Source: Elysia marginata
Lineage: Eukaryota; Mollusca; Gastropoda; Plakobranchidae
Length of the DNA: 25,976 bases
NCBI GenBank assembly: GCA_019649035.1
Contig: BMAT01003664.1
Location: forward strand, 8,022-33,997
Reading direction: 5' to 3'
The notes beneath the pieces were generated by a model. It saw nothing but the letters and a program-made list of their open reading frames with translations, was not told the DNA's origin and made no database searches. The position numbers and the translations under genes were made by a program. Shown here one piece after another: positions 1 through 11,200 of the stretch (position 1 is the stretch's first letter; each line of letters opens with the position of its first letter).

Positions 1-285
1 ACAGGGTTAGGACTTGTGAAATTTCAGAAAGAGTAGAAATCAGCATTTAAAGTTTAGACGACTATACAGGTATTGAGGTCTTGGCAACCATACTAATTAA
101 AATTAAACACCTAAAAATGAAATTTGAACACCAATTAGGTTTGAAAACTGTTTAAAAAAGGTTTTTGTGTCAAAATCTATAATAAAAAAAAGTAATTTAC
201 TTCTGAACACCCACTAAACTTTAAGTGCCTATATCTCCAAACTCAGCCTTTCAACTAACGACTCAGTTGGACAGAATACGAGACA
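1..285 (+). repeat. Dispersed repeat, copy 1 (truncated by window edge)
   Basis: Positions 1-285 align over their full length to the reverse complement of 12369-12652. Shared blocks include ACAGGGTTAG at the start, ACTAATTAAAATTAAACAC in the middle, and CCTATATCTC and TTGGACAGAAT near the end. No coding capacity or tRNA-like promoter boxes are seen. The family is not recognised; it is probably a non-autonomous transposable element. Similarity stops near 285 but may extend beyond the left edge. Confidence 0.85.
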
Positions 286-841
286 TATTGAGGTTTTACA
301 TTACATAATGACTCAAATGACATTGAAAAATGAGTACATTCAAGTACCTTGCACATCAATGAAATGGAATCATTTTGAGCAGCCACAACTTATTCTTTGT
401 TTGCACATTATTCAGTATAAAATAAAAACTCACTTAGGTTTGTGAAACAAAGACATAAAAAATAATTTTTTTTTTTGCTTTAAATTTTGAGGATCAGCTG
501 TAAGGGGCTAGTTATAAAACATACAAGGATGGCTTTAAAAAAAAAGGTTCCCTTTTTCCTGCGACTCAACAATTCTGTAAACTTGACCTGTCAGACTGAC
601 TTTGTGAGAACATTCAATACTATTGTAAATCATTTATAAACACAGCTTTTTAATTTTTTTTTTATTCTGAGATCAGCGCTCTACAGGCTGTAATTCAGTA
701 AATTACTGTTTAATTAGGGAAAAGAGATTTCACCACACACATACCATCAATGTGTAAGACCTGTTGAACTTTTCAATTAAGACTAATTTTCTAATGTGAT
801 TTTAAAATTGAACATATCTGCCTATTTTGGCAAATAGTTCT

Positions 842-909
842 TAATTACTGAATTATGACCCCCTTCTAATAAGACCCAAGTCATCTAGCATTTTCCAGGT
901 TTTAACCTG
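842..909 (+). repeat. Fragment of pogo/Tigger-like MITE family
   Basis: This stretch (ATTACTGAATTATGACCCCC, then CTAATAAGACC and TTTTCCAGGTTT) matches the right half of the element at 21369-21551 (AACTACGACCCCACTC, TTATAAGACC, TTTTTCCAGGTCTTTAT). No terminal motif remains, so it is a decayed fragment. Confidence 0.6.
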
Positions 910-968
910 ATTCTCTTAAACATTTGTGTGATCCGTTTTTTCAAAGCAATCATAATAACAAGCCTACC

Positions 969-974
969 TTTATT
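969..974 (-). promoter_or_regulatory. Possible polyadenylation signal (AATAAA)
   Basis: The reverse complement reads AATAAA about 47 bases after the TAG at 1021-1023. If that TAG is the true stop this would be a plausible but very close polyA signal. If exon 30 is spliced onward, it is an intronic chance match. No clear downstream GU-rich element was distinguished. Confidence 0.25.
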
Positions 975-1020
975 CTATAAAAAAAAACAAAGATTATCCT
1001 AAGAAAACAAAATATATCGC

Positions 1021-2251
1021 CTAGAAACCTACATCCTGTTCTGTCGGGGCATCCCCTGGGATGGGTGAGGCCGGCCTGTGTACAGGATCCAAAGAGAGGC
1101 CAGAGTCTTTGTCCTTGACCTTCTCGTCAGTCATTGTGTAGAAGTCGTCGTCATCGTTGTCGTCATTATCGTTATCATCCTCAATGTTTTTGCTCTCTTG
1201 CACGCTGCCGAGCAGGGCCTGCTTGTCCCTGTGGCCCAGATCTCCATTGAGCTTCAAGTGTTCGGGAGACGAGGCCAGAGTCTGGGCCTTCCTGCGTTTG
1301 ATGGTCACCATGTCCGAAATAGCCTCGTCCAACAGGGAGCGCATCACACCGTCAGCGGTCCGCTCACTTCTCTGCTTGGACGAGGGAGAAGGAGAGTCTG
1401 GGGAGGTTGTGTGCTTTCTGTCTTTGTTTGTTTCCCGGGATTTCTGAGCTGACGGGTCCTCAGGCAGTTCATCGCTGCGGATCTCCGGGACACTGCCGGT
1501 TTCCTCAAGTCGAGCCTGAGAAGGGGGAGGGGTGGAGGGTAGAGGTGGGACAGCTTTCTTGGCAGGCGAGGACTGTGCCGAGAGTCTTCCTACCACAGCT
1601 TCCAGCGAGTCCTGCACTAGTGAGGCCTCAAGCTGCTCTGATATAGTGTCCGCCAGCAAGCTCGCGCTCAGCTTGTCTCCTGCAGCCTTCACCGGAGTTG
1701 CTGTCAGTTTCTCTCCGCTCTGCTGGATGTTGGGAGAGCCCATGGGCGTTGAGTGAAATATAGATTCCGATTTCCCTTGTTCGGCTCCCTCCTCTGCCCT
1801 AGAATCTTCCGTCGTGAGGCTTTCGTCCAGACTTCGACCCTCATCGCTCACAAGTCTCTCTCTCCGTACGTTCCTGCTTTCCTTGTCCGTGTCAGCGCTG
1901 ATGATGTCACTGCCCTGGACGATCACCCCATGACGCGGCAGACAGCTGAAGTACCTGGTTCCCTCCTGCATACCGTCGTGATCGCCGTCCGGCTGGTCAA
2001 GCTCAACCCCAGCCCAGATGCCGGGGGAGAAGTCCACTTTACCCTTGTATCTCAACGTGCCTAGTCTCTGACCGCCCCAAATAAGGACACGTTCTCCCAG
2101 CGTGAAGTCTGCAAGGGGATCTGTCATGAGCAGAGACAGGTTCTCTTCCTCGTCCTCATCCAATGGGAGCATTTCACGGGGCGTAGGCACTGGTGTCTTG
2201 TCGTCCTCCTCTTCCTCCTCTCGTTTCTCTCCTTCCTGGTAACCCAGCAAG
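1021..2251 (-). CDS. CEP350: CEP350 window exon 30 with CAP-Gly domain (3' end uncertain)
   Basis: The acceptor is TTTGTTTCTGTCTGCGCAG|C, phase 2 in. After an acidic start (EEEEEDDK, DEDEEENLSLL) comes a CAP-Gly domain (about 1897-2106) with GERVLI, GTLRYKGKVDFSPGIWAGVE, LDQPDGDHDG, GTRYFSC and HGV. Classical CAP-Gly domains bind tubulin/EB-type EEY/F tails through a GKNDG motif; here it reads GDHDG, as in other atypical members. Next are DKLSASLLADTISEQLEASL, a Pro/Ser linker, a short helix (VMRSLLDEAISDMVTIKRRK) and an Asp/Asn tail ending near DDDDFYTMTDE. The frame meets TAG at 1021-1023, but possible donors (GAT|GTAGGT, exon to 1033; TAG|GTTTCT, exon to 1029) precede it, and the conserved CEP350 C-terminus is not seen, so splicing to further exons is more likely. 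Confidence 0.9.
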
Positions 2252-5200
2252 CTGCGCAGACAGAAACAAATTGTAGACATTATTTTTAGTGCATACACAG
2301 CAATGACAAATGATTTTTTTTAACTAAAAAAATTTTAGACATAAAAGAGTTTCATTTCAAACAACTTTGTTTTTTACCTGTTTCATTAAATTATACTCAT
2401 TATTAACTTATTAAGACATGCTAAGAGTTCAGTTTGGAGAATTTTTGTTGTTGTACATACTGAATATCTCATTCAACAAAAATAGTCCTAAAATTTATTA
2501 GCCCTTGTGTTTGTTGTCACTCTTAAGATCATTCAAGCTGGGGACACTAGAGTCGACCACATCTTCATTGAGTTAATTCAGGTATACACTTTCAAACACT
2601 TATTTCCTTACCTATCCAGTAGATCTTGAGAGTCTTTCGGCAGAGAATTGGAATGGCTCCCTCCGCCTTGCTTCTCCGAAATGGACGGCAAGCTGGCTGA
2701 GATGTGCTCGCTGACTTCGTCCTCTGTTCCCTTCGAGAACGATGAAGCAGCAGCGGCAGGCTTCGCCCCTGGGACGGGCGGCAGGATCTTGTCTGGCGAC
2801 CCAGCTGGCCCGCTTTTCACAGGTGTCTTCTCAGAGGCGCCCGAACTTGTGTCGTTGTCTTGCTGGAGATCATCGTCGTCCTTGTTGATGTCCTCCTCGT
2901 CGTCCTCTGCGCTGTAGGACAGGCTTCCCACTGACCTTTCACTTGAGGGTCGTGAACTGCCCTCTGACTTGGCCGAGGTGTGGTAGGAGTTCACCCTGAA
3001 AATACAAGAGATTTTATGCAATGAATGTGCTGAAGTCTAAATGGTTCTGTTATTTTTCTAAAATGGATTACTTTTTTCCTCTATTTCTTTAACAAGTCAC
3101 AGCCATAGTTCTATCTTGTTCTATCTCCATATTTCTAGATTTACACTAAAGTCATTTGAAGCTTCAATATAGATGTTAAAACTCCATCATTTAAATTGGG
3201 GGTATAGGGTTAGTGTTAGGGCTATGTGGTTTGAACTGTTCAAAATTCTATATCAACATAAAGATTTTTTTGCCCTTCTTTCAGAGGTGATTGGTTCCAA
3301 ATAAGCCATAATGGTAGTTAGAACAGGATAACACTGAGGTTGAGAACTCCTGAAATTAGTACCTCTCTAGTCATTTTGCAAATACTAGAGGATCTCTATC
3401 AAAAATGCTCTTCTGAGGCCACTTTGTATATTGTAGCCAATATGTCAACTTTTGTCCAAAAAGCTAAAAGCACCCTATGTGCAATTCTAGCGTCTTTATT
3501 TGCATAATCAAACAAAATTCAGCAGCAGAATTTCATTTCAAATATAACCGCAAAACTGCCTGTGACTAAAATTTTAATTTTACATCTACAAATAGTTGTA
3601 CAATTTTTTTTTCTTTTTAAATTAGCTTTTGACACACAATGATGATATAAAACAAAACTCTTATAAGATAAATAAGAATTCCTGCAAAAAAATCAGGAAC
3701 CTCGCTTCCCAGGTGATAAGTAAAACAGATGATACCATAGTACAATCACTGACCTAGACTCGGTCTCACTGTCTGACTCCTGGATGCCGGTACTAGGCGG
3801 AAGACTTTCAGCGGCTGACACAGCAGCAGCACTGCCATCTCCCACTGCACTTTTAGATCCTGCCTTGAAGTCAAACTTGAGCTGCGATGACAGGGAGGCC
3901 GGAGATTTGGCGGCAGCAGCAGAGGCGACCGAGCTCGGCTCCTCAGCGACAATATGCTCCGAGATCTCGCCTGCCTCTGACCCGTCTTTGTTGGACCGAT
4001 CCTGGCCGGCCCTGGAGCCGAACCCAACTTTGCTGTGGCTCTGGGCGAGTGTGGAACCTGCGTCTGAGAAGTCCATGCTGTACGACAGGTCTTCATCTTT
4101 CAGGGATCTCAAGCCTGCCGAGTCCCCCGCTGCCGGACCAGACGTCTTGATTTTCATGGCGGCTGAGAATGTCTTCTCACTGGAAACGCGGCTGTCCAGT
4201 TGTGAAGCCTCCTCAATGACTTCCTGCATGCTGGAGGAGCTTCTCTCTGAAATGTCTCGGTCCTCTAGAGCTTTGCCTTTCTGGGGTATTGCCGTGCCTG
4301 TGGTTTTTCCTTTCCTAGACGGAGCTGATTTGTCTGATTCGGAACCCTCCGAGATGCGATCCATCAAAGAAACTGTTACTTTCTTCTTGTCTTTATCATC
4401 CTGAGGTGAGAGCTTCACATCTGTTAGAAAAAAAAAACATGCAAGGTATAAGAAATATTGCCGAATACAAATAATAGTGGGGAGCACAGATTGGTTGTAA
4501 CAGAAACTGCCTTGTCGTTCTAAGCTTATACTACAGCTTGCTTGTGACCCTGGACACTTTAAAGTGCTTCCTTATCATTATTCTTTAGGGCTTTCTACAT
4601 TTCTTCATCTACAAAGAGTGGCATTTCTTCATTCTATTGTTTGATTTGTTATCAATCCTATTTATTAATAAACAAAGAAAAATAATGATTTATTACTTCC
4701 AGGGCTTCCCATCAAATTTTCTCTTTTTGGCCAGTACCTTATAATTTTTTGTGTGCATGAAACTGACTTTCGCTGTCATGTAGATGTTAGTAACCCATGA
4801 GAGGATGGACTTTCAAAAGCGTAAGATATAGGAAGAAAAAAGCAATTTTCAAACTACACCAAGTCTATTTACAATAAACAGCAGACAAATATGGTTGAAG
4901 ATGGGTCCAAATAGATACAATTCATATATTTGTTTGGTTGCAACTATGCTGAGATTACAAGTTTTATCCTCCTATGTAATATAAAATGATAATTCAAAAT
5001 CAAAGTTTTCATTAAAGGGGTTCTAAACATCCAGACTGCACTGTATCAGGTTTTGATATAAAAATTTGAGCAAGACCTTTCTGATCCACCAAAGGACTGG
5101 TCTGGTTTGAGTCTACGCCGTCCCTCATATCCTCAAAGCTGGACGAGTTGCTGACAGCATCTTCGCCATGACGACTGACTGCACGGAGACCTTGCGGGGA

Positions 5201-8200
5201 CGACCCCACGACAACCCCCTTCCCAGCCGGAGAGGTTCCGCCAGCACCTGGTTGTTTGATCTGGGGTCGAACGCTCGACTTGAGGGGAGGTTCATGTTCC
5301 AGGTCGTCCTTCTCCTCCTTCAGTTGCTGAATGTAGATGTTGTAAGCCTGCGTGGAGAAGAGAAACAAATAAAAGTACAGAGGTACAGTCTCTTTCACCC
5401 TCATGGCATCATATATTAACCTTTTTGCTTCATATTTTCGTAAGCATGTGTTTAAAGTGAACTTCTCATTAATGCAGTCAATAAAGCAGATATAACTTTG
5501 AGTTCAACAGAAATCTGTAAACAGAAATAGCTTTTGATGCTTAACTAACTTTTTCTATTTATTATTTAAATTGAAGAATGCCATATGACTTGTAAAAAAA
5601 AGTTTTTAAAAAAAATGGAAAATTAGACTTCACAAATAGACCCAATGTGACGGACGCCATTTGTGCAGTAAAAGATAAACTGAAGATAAAGATGTAAAAA
5701 AGATGGGAGAACCATAGATTTAGCAAGGCTGTGAATTACACAGACAAATCAAAATGTACCCAGCACTTCCAATAATTTTATCCTAGAGGGATCTTACAGC
5801 AACGTTTTGTGTATTAACCTATGAAAGTGAGCAATATTAGGACTACATGCACATTAATAAGTCTATCAATCTTTTTTCTTTCTCTCATCAAAACTATCTC
5901 AAGTCATACATCATAGAAGCCCTTAGAATTTAACTATTTTGAAAACTGTAACATGTCAACTATCTTGGTTTTCCCAGTTAATGTATTACAAGCTTCAAAA
6001 AAAAATTCTGGTTAAGGTTAATTCTACTTTCAAAGAGGATGTCCATTTTGTTACAGGTATTCAGTAAGAATGAACGACGAACAAAAAAAAAAAATAACAG
6101 CTCTGAGCTTAGCTTTAAGCTCTTACATCCAGCTGCTTCTTGAGAGCCACTTCCTGCGCCTTGAACTTCTCCTTCTTGCGCCGTGACCTTTCTTTCTTCA
6201 GAATCTCAACCTCTTTCCGCCGCCTTCTTAGCTCATCACTCAGCTGCCTGATCCTTACTTCATAGTCGCTAGCGTCGGACATGGTTTCTGTTTCGTGGAG
6301 TAGTGGATGGACTTAAAATGAGTGACTTCAATGCACAAAAAAAAAAAACACTGCTGTTTTTAAATAACTAATGTGTGACCAATTTCATATTTTCTATTTC
6401 TCATACACACAAACTACAAAACTTGAACAGTTATATTTACTATTGATTGCACCGGATCTTTTTGATCTCGCCTCACCTGTGTGGGAGATAGAATCCTCAG
6501 ACTCACTCTCCGAGCCAGTTTTACTGCGAGACCACGGGGTTGGGAGGGGCGAGTTTCCCTGAGGAAGCAGTTTCCCTACTGGCGACTTCTTGCGCTGATT
6601 TGCCAGAGAAGCTGAGGTGGCATCAGGCTCAAACGTGTCTGCATAGTCGTCGTTTGCCGAGCTGTTGATGAGAGTGTCATCACTGGAGTCGACCATCTGC
6701 GTAAAAGTTAAAGAGGAAAAAGCAGTGGAATAGTTTACACGTCATTAATGTGTACAATTAGTACTGCAGTAGCTTCAACCTGTTTGATCATTATTTTAAA
6801 AACATAATCACAACCTCATAAAGCACAGATATTATCAATAGAATGGTTTTCGGTAGAGTTTAAAAAAAATTTTTTTTTTTTACAAATATTGATTTTTTTT
6901 TACTTCTAAATGATTTCAGCGTTACGGTTCAGAGATTAACAAAACTATGGAACTTTTTTAAAACAATGTATCACAAAGAGCAACTTTCTGAATAATTTGC
7001 TTGGAGTCTAAAATGAATACAGTTTTATAGTGACTGTCCTATGAAACATAAAATACCAAGTGGCATTATAGGTAAACATAATCAATTCAAAAATTTATTC
7101 CTACCTTCTTTTTCTCCTCACTCGATGCCGAGGGAACTTCTTCAGGGATGGAGGACTCGCTACCGCTGGCTGTAGCATGGCTCCGCTGTTTTGCTGAGCG
7201 CGACGGAGCAGTAGCAGTGGCGGCAGTGGCTGTTTTGATGACTGACGTTTTAGTCCTGGACTTGATGTTGTCCGACTCGGACTGACTCACGCTGAGCTGT
7301 GTGGAGATGCTGGAGCCCTGTATCGTGTGAGATCTCGTCTTGGCTGGAACGAACGAGGGAGGGGAGGGGGGGGGGGGGAGATAAAAGTTTATCCAAGACT
7401 CACCAGGAGTATCAAAGAACACAAAGTTGGGTTCTCATTATTTTTGAAAGATGATATAATGAGAAAGTTTATCATAGCTTTTCTTGCATAAGTCTGAAGA
7501 AACCTAGCGACCTTAATTAGTTCTAACTGATCACAAGAGGAGGGAATAAATAATTGCCAGGACAGGGTATCAAATCTAGACCCTCTAGAGTAGTTAGTGA
7601 GCACTGTATTGACTACCACTGCTGTGAGATGTCTAACAAGAGCTGATAAATTTTGAGATTAATCCATCTATAAAATAAAGGTGAAAATGCCTGAGTGAAT
7701 AGTGTTTGTATTTATGATTATAAAAAATGAAAAAAAAAATTCACACTTCAAGTATCCCTTAACTTTTTAACGCAGAAGCATTTTTTCAACAACTTATGAT
7801 GTTTTAAAGGACCTTTTCAAGACTGTGCATACACGGTATCAAAGTATTCTCTAACTATAAAAATCATAGAGGGATACTAAACATAGAGAATCTAAACAAA
7901 ATATCAAACTCGTTCAAATAATACTTAATCTAATACAAAGATTTCTTTGTTCGGAGCAAATAGGTGAAGATATCCTATAAATGCATCGCTACCAGTCTAA
8001 ATGAATCTTATACAGTAATTCCTCATTTGATTTAACAATGTTTCTAAATATTTAAATCAAGAGGCATGCATATAACTTTCCAGAAATTTTTTTGATGAAA
8101 TCATGCAATTTCAAAATTTTAAATGCTCAGAAAAAATCTTTTGTTCAAAACATCAGCGCTCCTTGATGTGAAAGTAACATCAGACTCATTTGGACTAGTT

Positions 8201-11200
8201 AGAACACAAATCAGATTAACTTGGCCTTTATCTATAGCGAAGAATTGGCATCAGAGGCTTAACTACCTGAAGCAGGCCCTATGCTCGACTTTCCACCCTT
8301 CCTGCTGACGTCTCCTTTCACAGTTTCCTTCTGAATGGTCTCGTCTAGTGCCGAGGACGCCAGATGCTCTGATATTGCTGCTGTGGAAACATCATCTGCT
8401 GTAGCGGCAGCTGCTGCTGAAACACCTCGCCTCGACACTCCAGTCACTGCCGGCTTGTTGGGGGACGACGCTGCAGGCACTGCTGCTGATTCAGTCAAAG
8501 TCATTAAAGTTAGTTGGTAGGTCCTACTAAGTTTTCTAATGTTAAAATTCATAGCTAAGCTCAGGTGCCTCGTACAGTAGAGTCTACTTAAGATAAACAT
8601 TGGTTCAATATAAAATAGATTGTCGTCTCTTAATAAATGACTAAAGCAGTTGAATCCAATATGCCCACCTCAAAACACTAACTCAAGCATTGTAAACATA
8701 CATTAAAAATTATCATACCCATGCACACACACAAAAAAAACCAAAGCAATTTAAGACCTCAATGATAATGAAGATGCCTTCTGGCATCTGTAATATTTGA
8801 CAGATCTACTAAAAAGTTCCATTACCTGTGTGCTACACAGCTTTGCGACTCTAAGTTACTGATTTTCTCTCTCTCCAAATATATATTTATATACTTAAGA
8901 GGCTCACTTTAATATTTAAAAATCTTTAATTTTTCCAAAATTTGTCTTTTCTTTAGCTAAACAAACATGCTGAAAAATATTAAAAAAAAATTGAAACCCC
9001 TGCAAACATCGGAAAACTTGCATTCCTGAGAGCGCCTTTGCTTCCCCTCCCCCACCTTTTTTGGCCTTGTCTGTGTCCTTGTCCTTCCTATCCTTGTCCT
9101 TCGTCGTTTCTCCCCAAGCGTCCATCGCCTGCCGCTCCAGCTGGTAAATCTTGGCCTCCTCCGCGTCAAGTCGTTTCTTCCACTCCAGCAGCTCCTCGGC
9201 CTGCTTCTTACGCTCGTACAACTTCTGTTCTCGCGCTGTCATGTACCTGAACAAGCCAATCAAGTAAGTTCATAGAGAAACATTGAAATCCTTACACTTC
9301 ATAGTAGTGACTATCTCTGAAACTCATCTTTAGTATAAATTTGACAGCTTGGTTTACAACGCTAAAAGTTGTGCCATAAATTTTGTTGGTTATGTACCTA
9401 AACAAGCCATTAAAAGAAATAAATGGAAAAAGATTGAAGTCCTTATATTTGATGGTTGTGACTATCTTTGAAACTCATCTATATTTTAATAAATTTGACA
9501 GCTTGGTTTAAAACACTGAATGTGGTACCGTAAATTTTATTTGTCCTTGTAAAGAAAAAAAAACAACAACAAAAAGTTAAGTAGGCTCACACACAATAAA
9601 ACTAAAAAAAAAATTGAATTGGAAAGAAAATTCTGCAGTGAAAAGAATAAATAGTCTTTGCCAGTCATGTCTTAGGGAGCAGTAACAATCAGAACGATCT
9701 CAACCATGACACACAGACAGAAAAGAGACAAAAATTTGCTGGCTGAATAGAAATACTAAGGATACATTTATCTAAACAAATAAGAAAATTTATCCGATTC
9801 TTACTTCTGATCAAGTCTTAACTTTCGTTGCTTCTCAATAGCTTTCTTGTCTCCTTTAGATTTTTTCGATGGTGAGACATCTTTGTACATCTCCGAGTCA
9901 GATTTGGAATCTTTCACGTTCTCTCCTGCCTCTGACTCTTCCTCAACCTGAACAGGTCAGACAAAAAATACAAAGATTACTCAACTTTAAAACTAACGGC
10001 ACCCCATCTTCATTACTAACAGCAGTCAAGTATAAATAATTTGAAACCAAGATAATTTGAATGCTTGCTAAAACCAAACTATATTCAGATTACCATTTTT
10101 GTTCAATTTTAGAAATGTTTAATGATAATGAAACTTTTGGATACATTTCTTTTTCCCCTAGATTTGAAATATCTAGACTGGATTATATACATTGTTTTGA
10201 AATTCTGGAGAATATACAGGAGATTGTGTTTTAAAATTTTTCAACAACAGATAAATGCTCAGGAAGCCAGGACTCAGAAAGATTTCATGTCGGAAAGATT
10301 TAGTCTCTTAGATAAATGCCACTTCTATGATTTGGGCACAGACATATAAAAAAAAGAAGTATTAGTTAAAACAAATTTTAAACTGCAGTTTTAAACAATC
10401 ATTTTTTCTTGCTAAACCTGAAAAAAAAATATCTTTCAATAATAAGATAAAATGCAGAATTTTTTTGCACTTAAAAAAAAAGGCAGGCCAAACCAACTGA
10501 TTCACATTTCTTTCCCCCAGGTGTTTTTGCCGCTAGCAACACCAGGTTTGTGATTTCATATTTTAACCTATATTTTATAAAAATGTAAGTTAATTCAAAA
10601 GAATTCAAAGCAAAAAAAAAAAAAAATATATACAGTTAAATGGTCTGATACACTAAATGAGTTCCCCGAATGATTTTTTACCAAGTATGCTCCCTCTTTT
10701 TGAACTACAGAAAAGTCAGTCTTAGCCAAGGGAAAAAACTAAGACGGAAGAATTTACCTCATCTTCTGTGTGAACCTCCACTGGTCGGGCTAGTCTCCCC
10801 TTGACTGGACTTTCTGCTTTTAGTTTGTTCAGTGTCTGTGAATTATAAGAGGACATGATAAATGAATATATCAAGCTTTGTTGCTATTTGCTAGGTTTTT
10901 ACTTATCACAGGGATGGCCTTGCAACTTGCCAGACATTTATTTACGCCTTCTACAAGAATCATAAGATGAGATTTAATTAGTAATATATATGGTAATTGT
11001 TCCCTGTTCAACCGATGTCGGAAGTTCTAATTTGATTAAAGCGCCTTTTAAAAGTAAACTTTTTGTTCTCAATATTCTAAATCACAAGAAATTAAATACC
11101 TTTCCACTAAATACTGATGTGGTGCAATTTCTTTATGTTTTCAAGCTCAGAAAGATAAATTGTTCAAAATACCAATGCAATGCCTTGCGATATGAAACTT

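Noticed and set aside
3784..4404. 206-codon plus-strand open frame antisense to exon 28
   Set aside because: A shadow of the Ser-rich coding strand; no independent signals.
8941..9055. Longer version of exon 22 reading through glycines (GGGGEAKALSG...)
   Set aside because: No donor of the needed phase and reasonable strength exists there, while AAAAAG|GTGGGG at 9054-9055 fits exon 23 exactly.
10122..10349. 75-codon plus-strand frame in the intron between exons 20 and 21
   Set aside because: AT-rich composition, no family resemblance, length expected by chance.
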